64,000 nucleotides of DNA from Gigaspora margarita. Lineage: Eukaryota; Glomeromycota; Glomeromycetes; Diversisporales; Gigasporaceae. The notes below the pieces were generated by a model. That model was not told the origin of the DNA and searched no databases. It worked only from the letters and a program-made list of their open reading frames with translations. Location: positions 578,393 through 642,392 of the forward strand of contig WTPW01000075.1 of the NCBI GenBank assembly GCA_009809945.1, written 5' to 3'. Below, one piece after another: positions 55,012-64,000 of the stretch. The position numbers were made by a program, and so were the translations under genes. Positions within the stretch are counted from its first letter, which is position 1; the number at the start of each line of letters is the position of its first letter.

Positions 55012-55792
55012 ATCAAAGATATTTTCATGAGTTCTTTACCAAATTCAATAAAATTTTTTTTATTTGAATTCTATATATTTGTAGAATTAAAATAAAATAT
55101 TCATCAAATTTGGTCAAAAACTTGTAGAGATATCTTTGATAAAAGATTTTTCTATTTCTAAAAATGTATATCATGTGCCAAAATTGTTTACAAGAGAAAC
55201 CTGAATCTAGTAGCAAAATAAAAAATCTAAATTTCTCTGTCAATATTCATTCTTTTGAGTTTAAATTTTTGTAATAAAGTTTTGAATACCTAAAACATCT
55301 ATGTAATTAGTAGGTTTTTTAAAGTTTCATTTATAGAAAATCCTTTCAAAAATAGTTGAATTTGAGAAAAATTTTGCAAAAACGTTATGTATCAAATTTA
55401 CAAAAACAACAATATTTCTATGATTTACTAATATTTTTTCTATAAAAATTAAGCTTCTACAAGTCGAAGATATGCACTACATGTTTGATTAGTAGATGTT
55501 TTTAGATTAGCTTAACAGAATATTTTGCAAATTATCATTAAATTGTGGTTATTTTGAAAAAACAATATTAACAAAAAAGCTGTGTTAAAGGAAATTTTAT
55601 TAAAGATATCTCTACAAGTTCTTGACCAAATTTGATGAAAATTTTTTATTTTAATTCTAAGAATCCATAGAATTTAAATAAAAAAAATTTTATTAAATTT
55701 AATCAAGAACTTATTGAGATAATTTTAAAAAATTTTTAAAAGTTAAAATATTTAAATGACAAAATTGAGGTGATTTACATTATACTATAGTG

Positions 55793-56060
55793 CAGTGTTG
55801 TCATAGGACAGCTTTGAACAATAATTTGGAAAATTTTGAGCAATTTTGAACAATTAAATAAGTAAAATTACTTAAAATTTTATTAAAATAACCTATTTTA
55901 ATTTTAACTGAAATGTGTTTAGCACCTAAAACAATATATAGTTATATATTTTTTAAATAGATTTATTAATTATTAAAGCCTAAACAAGCTTTGGACAATC
56001 TTGGACATTTTGAACAATTTTGGACATGGACAAGCCAAAAAAAGCTGTGAACAGCCAAAA
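55793..56060. mobile_element. hAT-like insertion in the right end of PAL-E
   Basis: Starts CAGTGTTGTCATAGGACAGC and ends, reverse-complemented, CACCTTTTGGCTGTTCACAG. TTTTGAACAATTTTGGACA motifs repeat near both ends. The opposite arm of PAL-E (52290-52330) is uninterrupted here, so it is an insertion. The flanking duplication is too decayed to call. Confidence 0.6.
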
Positions 56061-56407
56061 GGTGAATAGCAAAAATCCATAGTGTGTATAGCAATTTCCT
56101 TTTATTATAAGCAGCCAAATTTGATATTTTTATTATATGTGGCAAATTTAATATTTTTATTATATATGACCAAATTTAATATTTTATTATATACAGCTAA
56201 ATTTGATATTTTTATTAAATATGATCATATTTGATTAGAGTCAAATATCTATTGATCAATTATATACAAAAAAGATCGATTTATGTTTGATTATAGTATT
56301 TTGCTTAGTTATTACATATAATCAGAAATGATCATATGATCGATCAAAATTTATAACCAATCATATAATCATTTACTAGTCTATATAAATAATATTAATA
56401 AAAAAAT

Positions 56408-57012
56408 TTGCTATTTTTATACAAACTTTAACAATAGATATCTTGATAACTAGAGATCCAAGTCAGCTTAAATTTTTGCTATAGATAGTATCTATATTTA
56501 TTCATCTATAATATATAAAAATTTCAGCTAATTTAGTCTAGTAATTCTCAAGTAATTGTTTGTATATAATAGTTAATTTTTTTAAAGTGATTACTTGAGA
56601 TTTACCAGACCAAATCATTTAAAATTTTTATATATTATAGAAGAATATTGATAATATTTATGGTGTAAAAATTTAACAAAATTCAATTATCAATGTTTGA
56701 GTAAAAATAATAAATTTTTTAAAAATTGATTATTATAAAATTTTTGCTATTTTTACTCAAACTTTGATAATGAATATCTCGATAAATAATTATTCAAATA
56801 GCTCAAATTTCTATTATAGTATTGATATTAAACTATAATATAAAAATTTTATGCAATTTTGTCTAGTAATACTCGAGTAATTGCTTGTATATGATAGTTA
56901 ATTTTTTTAAAAAAAATTAACTATTATATACAAGTGATTACTCAAGTATTACTGGACCAAATTATCTAAAATTTTTATATATTATAGATGAATATTAATA
57001 ATATCTACAGTC
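56408..57012. repeat. Two adjacent hairpins of one family
   Basis: Palindromes 56408-56735 and 56740-57012 both start TTGCTATTTTTA.(C/T)CAAACTTT and both have centres around ATAGTTAATTTTTTTAAA. TAGTCTAGTAATTCTC / GTCTAGTAATACTCGAGTAA and inverse ACCAGACCAAAT are shared. They read as a tandem pair. Confidence 0.65.
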
Positions 57013-57227
57013 ATTCTCCATATAGCTACCTACTTTATCTAGCGATTATATAGAAGTGTAACTAAATAAAACTACTTCTATATAATTACTTACTATAAAA
57101 TAAAATATATAATATAATTTTAAAGAAGTAAATAAAAAAATTTATATTTAATTTTTAATAGTGTTTCTAGTTCTAGTCCAAAGTCTTCAGACTAGTTTGA
57201 GTTCAATATATTTATATATATTTTTTA
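57013..57227. other. AT-rich gap
   Basis: A small inverted pair, ATTATATAGAAGTGTAACTA / AAACTACTTCTATATAATTA, lies near 57045-57090. Nothing else is recognised. Confidence 0.4.
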
Positions 57228-57352
57228 GTATTGAACAAGTTTATTTAGTGTATATAGTTATAATTAATTAGTAAAATTTTGTAAATTATAAGATTTTATA
57301 GAATTTCATTAATAAAATTCTATAAAATCTTATAATTCACAAATTTTTATTA
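57228..57352. repeat. PAL-P hairpin, copy 3, decayed
   Basis: TGAACAAGTTTATTTAGTGT then GTTATAATTAATTAG and the inverse half TAAAATCTTATAATTCAC. Same order as 1-141 and 327-468. The right end is truncated. Confidence 0.65.
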
Positions 57353-57669
57353 TTGTAAATTGCTGAAAATAAGCACTTTATGAAAATAAACACCTCCTGT
57401 AATAATTATTGATATTTAAAAATAAGCACCCCTAACTAAATTTAGCTATAATCTACATACTATAACTTAATATTATTAGCAAATCAAACTTTAAAACCTT
57501 TATGCAATCTACTTGGACTAATATTTTCAAAATAGTTCAATTATATTTGAAATTCATCTACAAGTTCTGTATTACAAGATCAAATTAGATTTTTTGTTTA
57601 TAATTAGATCTTTTATTTTTTATTTTTTTTTGTTTTTTGTTTTTTGTTTTTTTTTTTTAATTTTTTTTA

Positions 57670-58270
57670 TTTTGGCACTTTACAAGAACACTAATATAAC
57701 TTTCTGCTGCTTTGCAAGAAAACCAACAACTTTTTAGCACTTTACAGGAACACCAATTTGACTTTGCAAGCCAACTCAGACTTCTGATACTTTGTAAGAA
57801 TACACAACTAATTTAGTTAAGTGCAAGTTTTTTACAAGTTTTTACAAGTTTTTGTATATTTTCACAAGGTTTCACTTAATTTATTTTTTTATTTGACTTA
57901 TTTTATTCTAGCACATTGTGAGAACACTTTGCAAGAAAACCAACTCAGACTTTTTTAGCATTTTGCAAACATTAATCTAGCTTTTGGCAATTTCTGAATT
58001 TGCAAGAACATGAACTCTTGCTTCAAAGAAATAGAGATTTAGGGGTTCCTTTATTTTTTTTATTCAGTTTGCTTAAATTTTTTTTTCGTTTATTTTTTTT
58101 TTCTTATTTTTTAATTTTTATTTTGTTATTTATTTCTGACTTCTTTAGTAAAATAATATGTCTTGTGCATTATTTTATGCATTTTACAAAAATACCAATA
58201 CAAACTTCTCTGGCACTTTGCAAGAAAAACTAGATTTCTCTGGCAATTTGCAAGAACACTAACACTTCTA
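57670..58270 (+). repeat. Degenerate GCACTTTGCAAGAACACCAACT repeats
   Basis: CTTTRCAAGAANAC recurs near 57680, 57715, 57745, 57790, 57917, 57965, 58000, 58215 and 58245 with CAACTCAGACTT/TAACTTCTG linkers at uneven spacing. It follows a poly-T tract (57600-57665). The same alternation of poly-T and G/C-bearing units occurs at 7360-7980. Confidence 0.6.
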
Positions 58271-59075
58271 AAAAATGGTTTTTTATTTTTTCACTACTTT
58301 ACTATTTTAAAAGTACTAGTATTTAGAAAAAAGAGCATAATAAAGCATATAGGGCTAGATTTTTTATGGAATTATATGTGATGAAGTGCAAAAATAAAAA
58401 CAATATTGTGTTTTTTCAGTCTCATTTTTATTTTTTCATTTATTTTAGTTTCATTTTTTTTGGGTTCATTTTTTTCATAAAAATATATAATAATATATAA
58501 TAAAATATGTAATATTGATTAAAAATATTTAAAATATAATATATAATCTTTATACTACTAAATGACAACTGTAATTAGGCATTTTGTCTTTTAATTAGAT
58601 ATTCTTTGTTATAAAAATATTATATGACATTTATATGCATATATTGTTTATAGCATATTAACATATTGTTTATGGCATATGAACATTTATATGCAGAAAT
58701 ATGTTATACTTAGAGTTGGCATTAGCTTGACGTAAATTTAGTAGCTTGGAATTGTAATGATTTAGATATATTTGTGCAAATTAGTAGATTAGTGAGTTAG
58801 AAGTAAACTTTAAACACAACACATATAATTTAATTAATTTATTATTATATTTTATATTACTATGTACATGCATTGTATGAGAATATTTAATATGTTATAT
58901 GTGTAAGCTTGCCTATAATTTTGGATTTATTTTTGGTTAGATTGCATGATATTGTATTATAAAGAAAATCTACTTATCACTATGGCACCAAAGATTATTG
59001 CATATTTTTTTAATTGTGGTAAATATCCTCAATCTGTTTTCATCTCTGAATCTAAATCTCTTATTTAAAAATAGA
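58271..59075. other. AT-rich stretch, no supported gene
   Basis: TATTGTTTATAGCATAT motifs repeat near 58640-58690. A short open frame starting MAPKIIAYFFNCGKYPQSVF at 58983 runs only to about 59069 and is not supported by any domain or context. Confidence 0.4.
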
Positions 59076-59282
59076 TTATTTGCTAGTTTTTCTAAAAACT
59101 GAACTGAACCGAACATTGGTTTAAGTTTGAGTTCAGTCTGAATTTGAACTGAACCCGAACCAGACTTAATTTTAAAAATGCAGTTCAGTCCAAGTTTGTT
59201 ATTGAACTTTTAAACCAAGTCTGGATTCAGTTCAGGTTCGGTTCAAAAGTTCGTGAACATGTTTGGGTTCAGTAAAAACCAA

Positions 59283-59727
59283 CCCAACCCAGGTTGAACC
59301 CAGGTCGATAATAGTTGCTACATAGTAAAGTCTAAATTTTACTATATAAATCGATAATAATCGCTTAATTAAACTTGTTTTGGTGATTAAAATGCATATT
59401 CACTGAAATTTTCATCCAAATTGAAGAAAATTTTATTATTTGACTTTTAATTTTTACATTCAACGAAAAAATTAGAATCTTTTTAAAAAACATGTTTGAC
59501 GAATGTAAAAATTAAAAGTCAAATAATAAAAAGTTCTCCAATTTGGATAAAAATTTTAGAATATATAATTTTACTTAAGCAGACTTTATCGATTTACATA
59601 GTAAAATTTAGTCATTACTATGTAGTAACTACTTGTACTTATTGAATATAATCTGACCTGGGTCTGACCTGACCCGTACCTAACCTGACCCAGGTTGGAT
59701 CAGGCCCTAGTTGGGTCAGATCCGACC
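59283..59727. repeat. GGTCTGACC-rich inverted repeats around PAL-A copy 5
   Basis: CCAACCCAACCCAGGTTGAA on the left and TGACCTGACCCGTACC then TGACCCAGGTTGG on the right. The layout repeats that of 2441-3250. PAL-A copy 5 (59308-59642) lies between, with TAGTTGCTACATAGTAAAGT and the inverse CTATGTAGTAACTA. Confidence 0.7.
59308..59642. mobile_element. PAL-A hairpin, copy 5
   Basis: Arms ATAGTTGCTACATAGTAAAG / CATTACTATGTAGTAACTA. The stem TTTTAATTTTTACATTCAAC pairs with GACGAATGTAAAAATTAAAA. It is one of the better preserved copies. Confidence 0.8.
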
Positions 59728-59984
59728 AACAAAAAAAAAATCAAAAAAATTTCATAAGCCCATTCGATGCATAATCTTCCATCTGGTGTAGTAGGCATAG
59801 TGTAAAATGAACAAAAAAAAATGAAAAAAAAATTTTCAAAAAAAAATCAAAAATTTCATAAGCCTGTTTGATGCCTAATCTGCCATATGTGTAGTACTCA
59901 TTGTATGAAATAAACAAAAAAAACTTCAAAAAAACCCCCCAAATTTCATAAGCATAGTACGCATGGTATAAAATGAGATCGATT
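59728..59984. other. Short tandem CCCATTTGATGCATAATCTGCC-like units
   Basis: TTTCATAAGCC(C/T)ATTC or TGTTTGATGC(C/A)TAATCT is repeated near 59748 and 59856, and decayed near 59943, each followed by CTAGTAGNCAT(A/T)GTNTAAAATGA and a poly-A run. The open frame on the minus strand (59741-60046) spans this array and is probably incidental. Confidence 0.55.
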
Positions 59985-60430
59985 ATAGTATAACATAATG
60001 CAAAACACATGAAAAACAATATAGGCGGAATGTGGCATGCATACATATAAAAGTTTTTTTTATACTAAGTTAATGATACATGTTCACTAATTAAAAGTTG
60101 TAGAACTCGTCAAGACGCATCTAATGGTAGTTAGATTATTCAAATCGGCCCAGTGGATGGCTAGAGATCATTGAAAAACTATTGGATGACTTTATAAAAT
60201 CTCTGTGTAAACATAGATTTTATATAGTTACCCAATCATTTTTCAATGATATCTCACCCTACACTGGGCTGATTTGGATGATCTAACTACCGTTAGATGC
60301 ATCTCAATGAGCTCTACAACTTTCAATTAGCAGATATGTATTGTTAACTTAATATTAAAAATCTTTTATATGTATGCATGCCACATTCTGCCTATAGTAT
60401 TTTTTATATGTTTTGCATCATGTTACAACT
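59985..60430. mobile_element. PAL-D hairpin, copy in hAT-G2
   Basis: The outer arms are CATAATGCAAAACACATGAA, then GGAATGTGGCATGCATACAT, and the inverse at 60375-60430. The core module is at 60094-60165 with its inverse at 60240-60330. The centre is AATCTCTGTGTAAACATAGATT. Confidence 0.8.
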
Positions 60431-60976
60431 TTGAATGACCTTATCTATTCTACCCTAGTTTTTTGGTTTAATTATAACCTGAACCTGAACCTGTTCATGA
60501 ACTTTGAACCGAACTCAGACTGAGCAAATATTTCAAGTTCGAGTTTGGTTTGGGTTTATTAATTCTAGGTTTGGTTCAGGTTTAGGTTCAAAGATTTGCA
60601 AAATTTTACGTTTGGGTTCGGGTTCGACTGAACCTGAACTGAACCTGAACTGAACCAAACCCAATTTCAGAACACTATTATTTGCAATCAAATATGCAAA
60701 TAAGTTTGATACTAACCTTACTTGATTTTAACAAAATAAACTTAGTTTATGAGTTGCATATAATTCACAATAAGAATTTATATATATATAACCCCAGAAA
60801 ATAGATCTTAGATAAATCAGGAATTCAAATAATCTAATAACCAAATGATCTTCAAATATGTAATTTCCATACTCAAATGTCAACTAGAATAAATTATTTT
60901 TCTAATTAGTCATAATAATAATGATAATTAATATATTGTATATTAGATATATGTGTGTATATATATATATATATAT

Positions 60977-61552
60977 TTTTTTTCACTTCTAAACCCAACA
61001 TATAATCCCCACTGATCATTGAACTGCAAATATAATGTAATGGGGTGCAGTTACCTTAGCTTCCACTCGTAGTCAGAGCGTACCTTAAACCACTACCACT
61101 GCCATCCAGCCCAATACATCGTATTATAAGTATTTCAGGAAATGTTTCTGTTGGTTTGTCTAGTTAACACTGGCAAATGCCAAGCCCGTATAGGGTATAT
61201 TCATCAATTGATGTCCCAGGTCCCTGTCTCCTGTAGTATTTCAGTTCTGCCTATTTCCATATAGACCTGCCATTGCTCTGCTACTTATACATAAGAAGTT
61301 GCACTGGACTCGACTCCCATAAAATTTAGTACCACTCACAGCCTATCATCACTAGTTCTATTATCACGGTCTGGATACCACCACTGATATACTGTTACAT
61401 GATCCTCACAGCCTTATAGCTAAGTTGGTAACTTCAGTTATTCCATATTGGGTCCTAACACAAAATTTACTTCTGCCCTTAGGTGAACTTGAACCAGCGA
61501 CCTTTGATTGGTGACCCTAGGAGCTTAACCATTAAGCTATCAACTCTAAGGT
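60977..61552 (-). mobile_element. tRNA-derived SINE, minus strand
   Basis: On the minus strand the head reads TAGCTTAATGGTTAAG (box A-like, plus-strand 61524-61539) and, 39 bp inward, GGTTCAAGTTC (box B-like, 61485-61495). The body continues for about 480 bp with visibly higher GC than its surroundings and ends in an A-rich tail (poly-T on the plus strand at about 60977-60985). TATATATA tracts lie at both edges, so a target duplication cannot be judged. The body differs from the SINE at 13421-13806. Confidence 0.75.
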
Positions 61553-61559
61553 CTATGTA

Positions 61560-62720
61560 TATATATATATTATATATGAATATATAATTTATATGATAGT
61601 AATGGTAATAACTATTGTAAATTCATGAGATACAAAATATTTTGTTAGTAAAATTAATTAAAAGTAATAAATTATCATAAAATTATTATCCTACTATAAG
61701 TGATTCTTACACTTTCCCTAATAATTTTGTTCATATGATAATAAAACATACATTATAATTAAACTTTATTTGATAGATAATATAAATATATGATTTGGGT
61801 TATGTAATTATAGGAATTATATGTAGAAATTAAATAAATATATTTTGACATTAGCAGTAAATACATGTATATATGTACATAATCATATGTATGCACTTTT
61901 GTGCTTGCATAGATATGTACAGTATAAGAATAATCTTTGTTTTTTAAAATGCATATATAGATATATTTAATAATAACCATAAATAGAATTAATTATAATT
62001 AGTAAGTGAATTTAATTACTTCACTAATAACTTATACAAAGTAGTTAAGCACATATGTATGAGAATAAATTTGAAACTGTGCTAACTTTTATGTGTGCAT
62101 ATTGGTATCCTTAAATAGTTAATTAACATTACTGTATAAAGTAATAAGTATTATATCAAAAATATAGAATAGAAATATATACGTAAGAATATTTTTGTTT
62201 GCATTATGATACTAATTCGCATGTATTTTGAATAGATATCAATTATCTTAGTATATACCCTTATCAATATTTATATGTGTGTGAAAATTATGACATTTAC
62301 GTGAGTTTAGAGCAAAAATTATCTAATTTAATATATCTATACTGTATATTAAAAGTAATAAGTATATTTGATAAATTTGCATAATGAAAATAATAAATTA
62401 ACAAACCCATTTCAATTACAACTATCTCAGGGTTAGTCACAAATATCATCACTAAATATCTTCATATCTGTTATGAATAAGTTAATTGTATATATGCTAT
62501 GTATTTAAAAGAAACAGATATGATAAAATTTTGTAAATAAATCTTTTTATTATAGCTCTTCCACAATAAGTAAAATTCTAAAAATTGATTAATAATCAAT
62601 GCAAAAAAATTTGTAAATTGCTTCTATCTATGAATACACTTCTTTTATTGAACTTTAAAATATTAAAAATTAAAAATTTTTTCATAAATATTTTATAAAT
62701 TTTTTTTACAAGTTAAATTG
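61560..62720. other. AT-rich stretch upstream of the Helitron relic
   Basis: No gene or hairpin recognised; many TATATGTAT motifs. It may include the 5' part of the Helitron, whose TC-start cannot be placed by eye. Confidence 0.35.
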
Positions 62721-62726
62721 TACAAA

Positions 62727-64000
62727 TGCCTTATTCTAAAGAACAGCTAGAACAATAAAAACAATACAATAGTTTATTTGTCATAAACATCAGGCTAGAA
62801 AAGATGAAGAACGACAAGAACAATGATGAGAATGCAATAGACAGGCTCAATACAAATATCATCAGAAGCAAAAACATCACTTTTAAAGAAGAAATAAAAT
62901 TGATAAAACAACTATTGTTCCTTTTTATCTTAGGCCTACAATAGTTTGCATTCACTGTGAAGCCAAGAAATTTGTATCTGAACCAAATTGCTTTTGTTGT
63001 AATAATAGAAAATTAGATTAGTTAATACCAAAACACCTACTGTCTTGAAGGACTTATTTACTAGAATAGATATAATTGGTAATTATTTTAGAAACAATAT
63101 TCAAGCTTACAACAACCTTTTAACATTCACTTCTCTGGGTGTTTGTCTAGATCAGCAATTCACTAATAGTATGAACTTCTTAATTTTATATATAAAAAAA
63201 CTATTATTTGTTATTTATAAATAAAGGCAATACTTTTTGTAAATAAAAATGGTATATATACCCTTTGTGCACAAGAAAATATGTATTATGCAATTGGTTC
63301 TTTTCTCCCACCCACTGAAGATTCTCTAAAGTACTTACAATAATATATATATGATATGGAACATTAGATTGATAATTGATTACAAATAATATCTAACCTT
63401 TGTAAAGATACTATCGAATTAATTAAAAATATTCTTGATGAAGTCAATCTATATATTGCGAATTTTCATTACCTCTCAACACTTGATAATATAACCAACT
63501 ATAAGTTGATTATTAAAACTGATAATAAATTGGATCAACAAACCTATAATATATCTATAGCATTACTGATGGTTGCTATCTGGCCTTAAAACAATAATCC
63601 AAATAAAATTCAAAACTGAATTATAGTAATTATCCTTATTCAAGAAATCTTCAAACAATTTCTGAAACTAGTGGCCCATATGATCCTATGCAATATCCTA
63701 TATTATTATCTAGAGAACAATACAGATGGCATCCTAGTATTTCTATTGCTTCTATAAATATAAATAATGAATTGCAATATGATAAATCAAAAAAAGTAAC
63801 AGCAAGACAATATTATACATACCAATTATAAATACGAGAAAATATATCTCATTAATTCTTCAAAGTAGTCATCTCTTTCAACAATATGAAGTAGATAATT
63901 ATGTAAAAATTGAAACAGAAAAACTTAATTATCTATGCTTAAACCAAAACAAAATTAGAAATGATTGTTATTCAGAACTTGAAGACTTATTTAATTCAGA
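62727..64000 (+). pseudogene. Helitron Rep/helicase, N-terminal part, decayed, cut by window end
   Basis: Plus-strand frames give, in order: an Arg/Glu/Gln-rich start (ARKDEERQEQ near 62797); a Cys cluster CIHCEAKKFVSEPNCFCC (62944-63000); LKDLFTRIDIIGNYFRNNIQ then LLTFTSLGV (63044-63140); NGIYTLCAQENMYYAIGSFL then PP (63248-63320); IYIYDMEH (63340-63360) then ISNLCKDTIELIKNILDE; LIIKTDNKLDQQTYN (63510-63555); SGPYDPMQYPILL (63670-63710) then WHPSISIASININNE (63728-63772); ARQYYTYQL (63802-63828). This is the order of the Helitron_like_N region that precedes the Rep nuclease and helicase in fungal Helitrons. Several in-frame stops stand where Gln or Arg is expected (TAG and TGA at 63361-63375), consistent with CAG and CGA decayed by C-to-T. 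It is not functional as read. Rep catalytic motifs and helicase would lie to the right of the window. Confidence 0.8.

Larger units (their letters stand above)
52400..55735. repeat. ~0.6-kb direct repeats plus an inverted copy
   Basis: Three direct units are marked by CTAATCTAAA at 52601, 53207 and 53779 (spacing 606 and 572 bp), and an inverted unit by TTTAGATTAGCTTAACAG at 55501. Each holds AACTTGTAGAATCTCAATTT, GCATAACGTTTTTGCA and GAGATATTTAGATTTTT. Units are separated by small palindromes around TTGACCAAATTTGATGAAAA (52410, 52975, 53580, 55030, 55610). Confidence 0.8.
52280..56099. mobile_element. PAL-E element, 3.8 kb, 8-bp target duplication
   Basis: The ends are GAGAATTGCTATTCATACTA and, reverse-complemented, GGAAATTGCTATACACACTA, each then TAGATTTTTGCTATT-like. 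TTTTATTA flanks both sides (52272-52279 and 56100-56107). The next inverted block is CACCTCAATTTTGTTACTTA on the left with its inverse at 55755-55780. The interior contains repeats of about 0.6 kb, PAL-B with PAL-A inside, and a hAT-like insertion in the right end. Much smaller relative: 5289-6249. Confidence 0.8.
59084..60677. mobile_element. hAT-G2 element, 1.6 kb, exact 8-bp target duplication
   Basis: TTATTTGC flanks both sides (59076-59083 and 60678-60685). The ends are TAGTTTTTCTAAAAACTGAA and, reverse-complemented, TAGTGTTCTGAAATTGGGTT. Long inverted repeats of GAACC/GGTTC motifs cover 59095-59280 and 60470-60665, including AACATGTTCATGAACTTTGA-type order in both. Inside are a GACCCAGG-bounded PAL-A hairpin and a PAL-D hairpin. 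No transposase is seen. Confidence 0.92.

Noticed and set aside
52400-55735. Array of regularly spaced palindromes as a replication origin or centromere satellite
   Set aside because: The repeats are confined between the ends of one transposon with a target duplication; no independent evidence for such a role.
58983-59069. Short open frame beginning MAPKIIAYFFNCGKYPQS
   Set aside because: Looks protein-like at first, but is under 30 codons, and the sequence after removal of hAT-G2 does not continue it in any recognisable way.
59741-60046. 101-codon minus-strand open frame
   Set aside because: Spans a short tandem repeat and the edge of a PAL-D hairpin inside hAT-G2; Phe-rich stretches come from poly-A runs.

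Overview
This window looks like repeat-saturated nuclear DNA from a very AT-rich eukaryote. I find no intact protein gene and no functional RNA gene in its 64 kb. The only recognisable coding matter is decayed transposon protein: a Gag and aspartic-protease relic on the minus strand (about 9.5-11.5 kb), the RNase H end of a LINE (about 40.4-42.4 kb), and the amino-terminal part of a Helitron protein that runs off the right edge (62.7-64.0 kb). Two tRNA-headed SINEs are present (13.4 and 61.0-61.5 kb). TTAGGG-type motifs, extreme AT content and the style of the Helitron, LINE and Gag relics suggest a fungus, with an arbuscular mycorrhizal (Glomeromycotina-like) genome my best guess. That assignment is inference.

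The rest is mostly non-autonomous DNA transposons, many of them long hairpins whose two halves are inverted copies. Several can be delimited exactly by target-site duplications (TSDs). hAT-like elements have 8-bp TSDs and TAG/CAG termini (2441-3250, 19807-19883, 23204-24547, 30404-31580, 48150-48309, 49278-51682, 59084-60677). A Mutator-like element has a 9-bp TSD (21941-24824). PIF/Harbinger-like elements have TTA or TAA duplications (2361-3802, 26331-26571, 38221-38388, 42836-43793, 49497-49960, 49633-49866). A family with 8-bp TSDs and GGAAATTGCTAT-like ends occurs at 5289-6249 and 52280-56099. There is also a pogo-like MITE (14585-14760).

Layout: 0-6.3 kb, stacked hairpins; 6.7-8.5 kb, a T-rich inverted-repeat element with tandem GTAAGT-bearing repeats; 9.5-11.5 kb, an LTR-retrotransposon relic split by a hairpin; 12.3-14.9 kb, repeats, a SINE and a pogo MITE; about 13-29 kb, a stretch that keeps many CpG dinucleotides, unlike its surroundings; 29-37 kb, decayed AT-rich DNA with a few TIR elements; 37-39.5 kb, a tandem duplication in which each copy shows what the other looked like before insertion; 40.4-42.4 kb, the LINE; 42.4-60.7 kb, the densest nest of elements within elements, up to four deep; 61-64 kb, a SINE and the Helitron.

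Nothing here forms a pathway. The interest lies in the insertion history, in a short core module shared by hairpins with unrelated ends, and in a C-to-T / G-to-A decay pattern that has removed catalytic residues from the transposon proteins. Family names used here (hAT-G, hAT-T, PAL-A, PAL-B, PAL-D, PAL-E, PAL-P) are labels of convenience for this window.
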